DNA of 64,000 nucleotides from Herminiimonas sp. (lineage in GTDB: Bacteria > Pseudomonadota > Gammaproteobacteria > Burkholderiales > Burkholderiaceae_D). A program made the translations under genes and the position numbers. Shown one piece after another: positions 56,345 through 64,000 of this stretch (position 1 is its first letter; every line of letters starts with the position of its first letter). The stretch lies in contig JAQGMR010000071.1 of the NCBI GenBank assembly GCA_028292265.1, forward strand, positions 1-64,000, given 5' to 3'. A model generated the notes under the pieces. That model made no database searches. It had not been told where the DNA came from and saw nothing but the letters and a program-made list of their open reading frames with translations.

Positions 56345-57190
56345 TCATTCGCCCGATGCCGGATCTTCCCGGCCGGGACGCGGTGCCGGCGGCAATTTCG
56401 CACGGCCCGGTATGGTCAGGTAAATGCGATGGCCGCCACCGCCGGAATTCGGCATGCCGCCGGCGGAGTCGGCGATGCCATGCGCGGTGCCGCCGAGTGT
56501 TTTCGTCACACCAGGCCGGTACATGTCGACGAACTGTGTCACGAGCTTCACGTAATTCTGCGTTTCAGCATAGGGCGGAATGCGGTTGTTGTACTTCTGG
56601 ACCGCGCCTTCGCCAGCGTTGTACGAAGCCAGTACCAGGCTTTGCTGGTTCGGGAACAGTCGCCGCAAATCGCGCAGGTAACGCGCGCCAAGCCGGATAT
56701 TGGTTTTGGGATCAGTAAGTCTTTGTGCAATGCTTTGCTTGCCGTCTGCCTGCAAGCCATAGCGCGCAGCGGTCGCCGGCATCAGTTGCATCAGTCCGAC
56801 GGCGCCCTTGGGCGACACCGCGCCAGGGTTGAAGCCGGACTCGGCCGCCATCACCGCTTTAAGCAGGGCCGGCTCAACCGAAAATTCAAGTGCCGCGTCC
56901 GCCAGCAACGCTTCGTACTTCTTGAGGTTGGGGTGGTGCGTCAGGTATTGCAGCAGTGCTGGCTTCACCACAAGCGGCCCGCCTGCCTTCAGGTCGGCGC
57001 TGTCGAAGGCCTTGTCACCGCGCATGAACAGTTGATAGCGGCTGTCCAGTTTTTCGATCGAGAAGTGGGCCGAGCCCTGCTCGTCGATGTACCCGTAGAT
57101 GTCCGCGCGCGCGCCAGCGCTTGCCATGCCAAGTCCAAGGGCAAGCGACACGACGGCTGCAACTCTTCGGGCGCGCAGGCTTCCAAGCAT
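56345..57190 (-). CDS. Lytic transglycosylase (SLT family) with DUF4124-like N-terminus
   Basis: The 281-residue protein has a signal peptide (about residues 1-29), a short segment IYGYIDEQGSAHFSIEK of the DUF4124 type, and a Slt70-like catalytic domain with Glu in MAAESGFNPGAVSPKGAVGLMQLMP. A C-terminal SYNAGEGAV and PYAETQNYVKLV complete the motif set. It cleaves the murein glycan to 1,6-anhydro ends in the periplasm. The ATG at 57190 shares its A with the parE stop (TGATG). This places a cell-wall enzyme between topoisomerase IV subunits. Confidence 0.93.
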   Translation of the reverse strand: MLGSLRARRVAAVVSLALGLGMASAGARADIYGYIDEQGSAHFSIEKLDSRYQLFMRGDKAFDSADLKAGGPLVVKPALLQYLTHHPNLKKYEALLADAALEFSVEPALLKAVMAAESGFNPGAVSPKGAVGLMQLMPATAARYGLQADGKQSIAQRLTDPKTNIRLGARYLRDLRRLFPNQQSLVLASYNAGEGAVQKYNNRIPPYAETQNYVKLVTQFVDMYRPGVTKTLGGTAHGIADSAGGMPNSGGGGHRIYLTIPGRAKLPPAPRPGREDPASGE

Positions 57191-59175
57191 CAGATGTCGG
57201 CCTCCGCTTCGTTGCCGTGCTCTTCCAGCCAGTTGCGGCGTGCGGCGGCTTCGCCCTTGCCCATCAACATCGTGAAGCAGGCTTCGGACGCCAGCAGGTC
57301 GAGATCGCCAAGCGACACCGGCAACAAGCGTCGCGTATCGGGATTCATGGTGGTTTCCCACAACTGTCCGGCATTCATTTCACCGAGTCCCTTGAAGCGC
57401 GAGATGCTCCAGGCGCTGTCCTTGACACCGTCCTTGCGCAGCTTGTCTTCAATCACTTCCAGTTCACTGGCGTCGAGCGCGTAAAACTTTTGCGCCGGCT
57501 TCTTGCCGCGTGCCGGCGCATCAACCCGAAACAGTGGCGGGCGAGCGATGCAGATGTGGCCCTTGTCGATCAGCTTGGGGAAATGGCGGAAAAAAAGCGT
57601 CAATAACAGCACCTGGATGTGCGACCCGTCCACGTCGGCATCGGACAAGATGCACACCCGGCCATAACGCAGGCCGGACAGGTCTGGGTCGTCCTTGCGG
57701 CTGTGCGGATCAACGCCGATTGCAACGGCGATGTCGTGGATTTCATTGTTGGCGAACAGCCTGTCGGGCTCGGTCTCCCAAGAATTGAGCACCTTGCCGC
57801 GCAGGGGAAGGATCGCCTGGAATTCCTTGTCGCGGCCCATCTTGGCCGAGCCACCGGCCGAGTCGCCTTCGACCAGAAAAATCTCATTGCGGGACACGTC
57901 GCTCGATTCGCAATCGGTCAGCTTGCCGGGTAAGACCGCCACGCCGGAAGACTTTTTCTTTTCGACTTTTTGCGCCGAGCGGAGGCGCGTTTGCGCCTGA
58001 CGGATCACCAGTTCGGCGAGCTTCCTGCCGTAGTCGACATGCTGGTTTAGCCAGAGGTCGAGGGCAGGGCGCGTGAAGCTGCCGACCAGGCGCACCGCAT
58101 CGCGAGAATTGAGGCGCTCCTTGATTTGCCCCTGAAACTGCGGGTCCAGTACCTTGGCCGACAAGACGAAGGACACGCGCGCAAACACGTCTTCTGGCAA
58201 CAGCTTTACGCCCTTTGGCAGCAGCGCGTGCATTTCAACGAAGCTTTTGACTGCGCCAAACAACCCTTCACGCAGTCCGGATTCGTGCGTGCCGCCGGCC
58301 GAAGTCGGGATCAGGTTGACATAGGATTCGCGAACCACAGCGCCGTCTTCGGTCCATGCCACAACCCATGCCGCACCTTCGCCTTCTGCGAAGCCCTCGG
58401 AGTCGGCGCCGGCATACTGCTCGCCTTCGAAGAACGGGATTACCGGCTCAGAACTGGAAGTCTGCGCCAGCGATTCAGTCAGGTAGCCGCGCAGCCCCTG
58501 CTCATAGCGCCAAGTCTGCGATTCGCCAGTCTTGCCGTTGACAAGCGTGACCTTCACGCCCGGCAGCAGTACTGCCTTCGAGCGTAGAAGCCGCTGCAGT
58601 TCAGCCAGCGGAATTGCGGGGGAATCGAAGTATTTTGGATTGGGCCAGGCCGTCACGCGAGTGCCGGTGCGCTTCTCGTCGCGTTGCAGCGGACGGGACT
58701 TCAGCATCTCCACCACGTCGCCGTTTGCGAAGCTCATCTGATGCATGCCGCCCTCGCGCCATACTTCGATCTGCAGTCGTGAGGAAAGCGCATTGGTGAC
58801 GGAGACGCCGACGCCGTGCAGTCCGCCAGAAAAGGCATAGGCGCCACCGGAGCCCTTGTCGAACTTGCCGCCAGCATGCAGGCGCGTGAAAACGATTTCG
58901 ACCGTCGGCACTTTTTCTTCAGGATGCGGGCCGACCGGAATGCCGCGCCCGTCATCCTCGACGGATACGCTGCCATCGGGATTCGTTGTGACTACGATAT
59001 TGCGGCAGTAGCCGCCAAGCGCCTCGTCGGACGCATTGTCGATGACTTCCTGAATGATGTGCAGCGGGCTTTCCGTGCGCGTGTACATGCCCGGCCGCTG
59101 CTTGACCGGCTCAAGTCCCTTGAGGACCCGGATGGAAGATTCGCTGTAATCGTTAGAAGATTTTCTGGTAGCCAT
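57190..59175 (-). CDS. parE: DNA topoisomerase IV subunit B
   Basis: The 661-residue GHKL ATPase subunit shows VIDNASDEALGGYCRNI, VEDDGRGIPVGPHPE, GGLHGVGVSVTNALS, and the Toprim motifs LVEGDSAGGSA and ILSDADVDGSHIQVLLLTLFF. The C-terminal RFKGLGEMNAGQLWETTM segment is as in ParE/GyrB. The absence of the Gram-negative GyrB insert supports ParE. It heads the parE, lytic transglycosylase, parC, MBL-lipoprotein run. Confidence 0.97.
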   Translation of the reverse strand: MATRKSSNDYSESSIRVLKGLEPVKQRPGMYTRTESPLHIIQEVIDNASDEALGGYCRNIVVTTNPDGSVSVEDDGRGIPVGPHPEEKVPTVEIVFTRLHAGGKFDKGSGGAYAFSGGLHGVGVSVTNALSSRLQIEVWREGGMHQMSFANGDVVEMLKSRPLQRDEKRTGTRVTAWPNPKYFDSPAIPLAELQRLLRSKAVLLPGVKVTLVNGKTGESQTWRYEQGLRGYLTESLAQTSSSEPVIPFFEGEQYAGADSEGFAEGEGAAWVVAWTEDGAVVRESYVNLIPTSAGGTHESGLREGLFGAVKSFVEMHALLPKGVKLLPEDVFARVSFVLSAKVLDPQFQGQIKERLNSRDAVRLVGSFTRPALDLWLNQHVDYGRKLAELVIRQAQTRLRSAQKVEKKKSSGVAVLPGKLTDCESSDVSRNEIFLVEGDSAGGSAKMGRDKEFQAILPLRGKVLNSWETEPDRLFANNEIHDIAVAIGVDPHSRKDDPDLSGLRYGRVCILSDADVDGSHIQVLLLTLFFRHFPKLIDKGHICIARPPLFRVDAPARGKKPAQKFYALDASELEVIEDKLRKDGVKDSAWSISRFKGLGEMNAGQLWETTMNPDTRRLLPVSLGDLDLLASEACFTMLMGKGEAAARRNWLEEHGNEAEADI

Positions 59176-59643
59176 TCAACAAGACAGGTAGTGACGATTT
59201 GATGATGTGACGAGGAATACGGTGGAGTCGATCGAATAGCCGCTATGCACGGCGGCGAAAGACAAAAAACTTTCTGCATTCTAATGAAAATTTGCCGCCG
59301 ACCGGAGAACTTCAAGCTCTGGAGCGCTTATCGTCCGCTAAGACCACCTAAGACAGGTGGGATTCCCTGAAATATTTACAATTCAGCAAGCCGCTGGAGA
59401 AATCCCGCCGAGGTGGACTATAACGGTTCGGCGCGATAAGCAATGTGGCCTTGATGACACCTCGACAAATCTGTCGACGCAATACAAGGATTCTTTAAGG
59501 ACGGCGTAGAGGAACGGGCTCAAGGCGAGAAACGGGCCGGGGCCACGCGCCTGCTTAATCAAGCCGTTCGAATCGAGTCTTGGAGCGAGCGCAGGTCGGA
59601 CGGTGGGCTTCGTTGCAACGTCAGCACACGGTGGCGCGCAGAC
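59176..59643. other. Intergenic stretch between parE and the VWA gene
   Basis: The 468 bases contain the parE promoter region, but no gene with a convincing start. One region near 59340-59370 has a weak hairpin (CCACCT...AGGTGG). No tRNA-like clover leaf or repeat array was seen. Confidence 0.5.
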
Positions 59644-60813
<1,170 letters not shown>

Positions 60814-60820
60814 GACGGGT

Positions 60821-61408
60821 TCAGCGTTCGAGTTGGTATTGCAAATGGCGCTTCACGGCCGGCCATTCCGAATCAATGATTGAGAACACCACGGTGTCGC
60901 GCAATGAACCGTCGGGCATGCGCTGATGATTGCGCAGGATGCCGTCCTGCTTCGCGCCAAGGCGTGCAATGGCGGCGCGCGATTGCTGGTTCAACCAGTG
61001 AGTGCGAAACTCAACGGCGATGCAGCTCAGCTTTTCAAACGCATGGGTCAGCATCATCAGTTTGCATTCGGTATTGAGCGCGGTGCGCTGCACCCGCTTG
61101 GCATACCAGGTGTAGCCGATTTCAAGCCGGCGATTGGCCGCGTCCACGTTGCAGAAGCGGGTTGATCCCACGATTGCGCCGGTGTCGGTTGCGCGCACTG
61201 CGAAGGCCAGCGTGCCATTCTGTTCGCGCATCGCGGCGGCGGCATCGATCCAGGCACTGGTTCGTTCGGGACTGGGCACCGAGGTGTACCACAGCTTCCA
61301 TAGTTCACCGTCGGCGGCGGCGTTGACAATCGCGTCGTGGTGATCGGGCTGGAGCGGTTCCAGCACGAGGTGCTGGCCGACAAGGGTAACGGGTTCGATA
61401 AAGGCCAT
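60821..61408 (-). CDS. GNAT-family N-acetyltransferase (RimJ/RimL-like)
   Basis: The 195-residue protein begins VTLVGQHLVLEPLQPDHHDAIV and has the GNAT acetyl-CoA region EIGYTWYAKRVQRTALNTECKLMML and ending NHQRMPDGSLRDTVVFSII. These features match the RimJ/RimL type that acetylates N-termini or small molecules. It is 7 bases from the VWA gene and 17 bases from MoxR, on the same strand; a role in the MoxR-VWA system is possible but only inferred. Confidence 0.92.
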   Translation of the reverse strand: MAFIEPVTLVGQHLVLEPLQPDHHDAIVNAAADGELWKLWYTSVPSPERTSAWIDAAAAMREQNGTLAFAVRATDTGAIVGSTRFCNVDAANRRLEIGYTWYAKRVQRTALNTECKLMMLTHAFEKLSCIAVEFRTHWLNQQSRAAIARLGAKQDGILRNHQRMPDGSLRDTVVFSIIDSEWPAVKRHLQYQLER

Positions 61409-61425
61409 GATTCAGGGCGCCGCGG

Positions 61426-62280
61426 TTAGCGATTCGCTCGCGACATGAACACCAGCCGCTCGAACAGGTGCACGTCCTGCTCGTTCTTGAGAAGCGCGCC
61501 GTGCAGAGGGGGCACGATGGCCTTGGCGTCCTTGCTGTGCAGTGCCTCGGCGGGAATATCTTCCGCCAACAGCAGTTTTAGCCAGTCAAGCAGTTCGGAG
61601 GTAGACGGTTTCTTCTTCAAGCCAGCCACTTCGCGCACGTCGTAGAAGGTTTGCAGTGCCTTTGCCAACAGGTCTTTTTTCAGATCCGGAAAATGCACAT
61701 CCACGATCTGTTGCATGGTGTCCCGGTCCGGGAATTTTATGTAGTGGAAGAAGCAGCGACGCAAGAAAGCGTCCGGCAGTTCCTTCTCGTTGTTGGACGT
61801 GATGATCACGAGCGGGCGGTGGAGCGCCTTCACCATCTCGCGCGTCTCGTACACAAAAAATTCCATGCGGTCGAGTTCGCGCAGCAGGTCGTTCGGGAAC
61901 TCAATGTCGGCCTTGTCGATTTCATCGATCAGCAAAACCACCTGCTCGTCCGCGGTGAAAGCCTGCCACAGCACGCCCTTGACGATGTAGTTGTGGATGT
62001 CCTTGACGCGCTCGTCCCCAAGCTGCGAATCGCGCAGGCGTGACACCGCATCGTATTCATAAAGACCCTGCTGCGCCTTGGTGGTGGACTTGATATGCCA
62101 CTGCATGAGCGGCATGCCGAGCGCCGCGGCGACTTCTTCCGCCAGCATGGTCTTGCCGGTGCCAGGCTCGCCCTTGATCAGCAGCGGGCGTTGCAGCGTT
62201 AATGCCGCGTTGACCGCCAACTTCAAATCGTCAGTGGCAACATAACTCTGGGAACCTTTGAAGCGCATATGTTGTCGCAT
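61426..62280 (-). CDS. MoxR-family AAA+ ATPase
   Basis: The 284-residue AAA+ protein starts MRQHMRFKGSQSYVATDDLK and has Walker A IKGEPGTGKTMLAEE (residues about 36-50), Walker B VVLLIDEIDKAD and the sensor-1 LVIITSNNEKELPDAFLRR. MoxR proteins pair with VWA partners to mature enzymes such as carbon-monoxide or methanol dehydrogenases; no such target is in the window. The ATG at 62280 is used, with 62268 also possible. A longer frame to 62370 lacks family similarity. Confidence 0.94.
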   Translation of the reverse strand: MRQHMRFKGSQSYVATDDLKLAVNAALTLQRPLLIKGEPGTGKTMLAEEVAAALGMPLMQWHIKSTTKAQQGLYEYDAVSRLRDSQLGDERVKDIHNYIVKGVLWQAFTADEQVVLLIDEIDKADIEFPNDLLRELDRMEFFVYETREMVKALHRPLVIITSNNEKELPDAFLRRCFFHYIKFPDRDTMQQIVDVHFPDLKKDLLAKALQTFYDVREVAGLKKKPSTSELLDWLKLLLAEDIPAEALHSKDAKAIVPPLHGALLKNEQDVHLFERLVFMSRANR

Positions 62281-62481
62281 GGTATTAAAAGAAGTATCCA
62301 GGAAAAGAAAACAAGAAGCGGGTACCGGCAGGACTTGCGTCAACGATAAGCCAGGTGAATGGCACAACATCGCAAGACATCCGTCGGATGCCCGGTGGGC
62401 TGTAACAGTCCAGCTAGTATAAGGGAGTTCGTTTCCGCCAGCCGGGAACGATTGGTGTTAGGACTAAAGGGGAGCTGCTTC

Positions 62482-64000
62482 ATGAAATTTTTGATTCTGC
62501 GCGCCTGGGCAGTCTGGCGCAGGCTGCGCCGTGGCGCCCGCATCTCGCAACTTGATCTGCAATACGATGCACAAGTACGGCGCCTGATAAGCCGGGCCAA
62601 TCCGTTCGCTGCCTGGCATGAGCGCGCCAACTGGATGGTCGATGTTGCCGCGTGGTTGCGGCACGAACAGCGGGTAACGCTGGTTGAGCAAAGCGCGGGA
62701 CGCCGCGTGCGGCAGCAGCGCGCGCGCTTCCTGCTCGACTGGCTCGACGCCCATCGAGACGAACGCAAGCTGGTCCAGGCGACGTTGCAGAAGACATTGC
62801 GCGAAGCGGTCGGCCCGGAGCTTTTTTCAGCCACCGGCATGCCACGAGAGCCGGCCTTCTTCAGTGAACTGGCGGCCCGGCTTGGGCGCAGTCTGTTGCC
62901 CAACGGGCTCGCGGGTCGCGACCTTTCGAGCCTCTTCACCGCCATGTTTCCGGAGCCGCGTGACGCGGAATGGTTGCTGGGACTGCCACCGCGCACGGTC
63001 ACGCGCTTCTGGAAGCTTGCGGCCGACGATGCTCTCGCGCACAACTACCGTCGCCAGATTGACGAGGCGCTCTTGTACCTGGTTACCAACGTACTCGCGG
63101 TCGGCATCAGTCCGGCATTCCGGCAACGTCTGGACTCGACCGTGCCGATGCTCGCCAGCCCGTTCATGTCGCTGCGCCGGGAGCTGGAGAGCTACCTATC
63201 TCTGCCGGGCCCGGACGAGGCCGCGCTGCGCAGCGTGCGCATGCTGGTGGCGGTTTGCCAGGCGCAGACTGACCGCATCACTGTCCATGCCGAGAAACAT
63301 GGCGTGTCGGTCAGCCTGGTCTACCACATCGAACGCATGCGCTCGCAGCTTGCCCGCATGAGTTGCCTGATCGAGTTGCGCGCCACTGCCGCTAGCCATG
63401 GCCAACCGGCCGCCGACAGGGTTCGCGGCCTGCTGGCGGATCTGGTCCAGACCCACCATCGGCACGCCAGTTTGCGTGGTTTGATGGCGCAGAACTTCAC
63501 GCTGTTTGCACGCCGCATGGTCGGCCGCCGGGAGCTGCCCGGCAAGCGGGATTCCGCCCGGGATAGTCGCAGCTATGCGGGCCTGCTGGACGCAGGCGCA
63601 ATCGGCGGCGTGTTCCTCGCTATCGCCGTCATGGTGCGGACTTCGCTTCCATCAGAGCATTTGCCATTCTTCTTCGAAGGCTTTGCCTCGGCGATGAACT
63701 ACGGCCTCACGTTCTTGCTGATTGCCAGCGTTGGCGGCGTCTTCGCCGGATGGCAGTCCTGCGCAGCTGCCACCGGCCTGGTGGCAAGGATGAGCGCGCT
63801 CGATACGGTTGACGGCTTGCGTGCACTCCAGGACGAGATCGCCAGGGTCCTGCGCGGCCATACCGCCGCGGTCCTCGGCAACCTTGGCGTGGTAGCTGCG
63901 CTGGTCGCCTTGGCGGCCGTTTCGACGCGCCTGTTTTCTGGTGCGCCGCTGCTCGATTTTGGCCGCGCACATGGCACGATTGAGGGGCTTTCCGCGGTCG
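62482..64000 (+). CDS. Gcr-family membrane 'site-specific recombinase' (3' truncated by the window)
   Basis: An open frame of 506 codons runs from the ATG at 62482 to the end without a stop, so it continues beyond. The predicted product (MKFLILRAWAVWRRLRRG...) contains the region HASLRGLMAQNFTLFARRMV and then membrane segments AGAIGGVFLAIAVMV, FASAMNYGLTFLLIASVGGV and LGNLGVVAALVALAAV. This matches the betaproteobacterial family annotated as Gcr site-specific recombinase (SpecificRecomb), although recombinase activity is doubtful for a membrane protein. A GGGGAG ribosome-binding site precedes the ATG. It is divergent from moxR. Confidence 0.85.
   Translation, partial: MKFLILRAWAVWRRLRRGARISQLDLQYDAQVRRLISRANPFAAWHERANWMVDVAAWLRHEQRVTLVEQSAGRRVRQQRARFLLDWLDAHRDERKLVQATLQKTLREAVGPELFSATGMPREPAFFSELAARLGRSLLPNGLAGRDLSSLFTAMFPEPRDAEWLLGLPPRTVTRFWKLAADDALAHNYRRQIDEALLYLVTNVLAVGISPAFRQRLDSTVPMLASPFMSLRRELESYLSLPGPDEAALRSVRMLVAVCQAQTDRITVHAEKHGVSVSLVYHIERMRSQLARMSCLIELRATAASHGQPAADRVRGLLADLVQTHHRHASLRGLMAQNFTLFARRMVGRRELPGKRDSARDSRSYAGLLDAGAIGGVFLAIAVMVRTSLPSEHLPFFFEGFASAMNYGLTFLLIASVGGVFAGWQSCAAATGLVARMSALDTVDGLRALQDEIARVLRGHTAAVLGNLGVVAALVALAAVSTRLFSGAPLLDFGRAHGTIEGLSAV

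Noticed and set aside
59176..59643. Possible RNA gene in the parE-VWA gap
   Set aside because: No tRNA-like fold or convincing conserved structure could be found by eye.
62482..64000. Mobile element carrying a site-specific recombinase
   Set aside because: The Gcr-family name is historical; the product looks like a membrane protein and no attachment sites or phage genes are near.

Overview
The window looks like an ordinary chromosomal stretch of a GC-rich betaproteobacterium, most likely Burkholderiales and plausibly family Oxalobacteraceae. This rests on recognised gene families and arrangement: a fimT-pilV-pilW-pilX-pilY1-pilE minor-pilin operon, a Gcr-type membrane 'site-specific recombinase', a Bug-family binding protein, a PilB/GspE-like orphan ATPase, and a parE - lytic transglycosylase - parC operon. 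No rRNA, tRNA, CRISPR array, prophage or insertion sequence could be seen. The taxonomic call is inference only.

Layout. 1-8.9 kb: end of a methionine-binding lipoprotein (MetQ), ppnP, argG-argF, rsgA-phhB-M48 protease, oligoribonuclease, a SEC-C/UPF0149 protein and a TonB-like protein. 9.1-17.7 kb: the type IV pilus minor-pilin/adhesin operon on the minus strand, coupled by ATGA/TGATG overlaps. 17.9-24.8 kb: srkA, then a plus-strand run that resembles an arsenosugar-type pathway (MTA phosphorylase, ArsS-like radical SAM enzyme, TVP38-flavoprotein fusion, TIGR04283 and TIGR04282 glycosyltransferases). 24.8-30.5 kb: accessory genes (ankyrin-repeat protein, broken pilin remnant, Ala/Lys-rich exported protein, hybrid sensor kinase, CHRD lipoprotein). 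31-33.6 kb: rfbB-rfbC-rfbD for dTDP-L-rhamnose, without rfbA. 34-46 kb: metabolic genes (luciferase-like monooxygenase, PaiB-like, argD, CDP-glucoseen-reductase-like flavoprotein, SDRs, Bug protein, GspE-like ATPase with a spermidine-synthase-like partner, Mpo1-like, PanE-like, SRPBCC). 46.6-52.5 kb: htpG with a sigma-32-like promoter, a class II Fic protein with two matching operator-like palindromes, RidA, an aminotransferase. 52.5-59.2 kb: parE, lytic transglycosylase, parC and a metallo-beta-lactamase-fold lipoprotein. 59.6-64 kb: MoxR-GNAT-VWA module and the start of a Gcr-family gene cut by the window edge.

The most unusual signal is not a gene. At least five places carry degenerate head-to-tail arrays of 12-16 nt units with unrelated consensus sequences, each at a gene boundary: ahead of ppnP, after pilE, inside the 5' end of pilW, between srkA and the MTA phosphorylase, and between ridA and the aminotransferase. 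A short 18-nt duplication at the 3' end of pilX may be related. In pilW the array appears to be translated, giving a pseudopilin leader of about 110 residues with DGPLS pentapeptide repeats before the prepilin cleavage site. Other points of interest are the arsenosugar-like cluster with an adjacent nucleoside phosphorylase, the three-fold four-cysteine module in PilY1, the frameshifted pilin fragment, and the paired palindromes ahead of fic.
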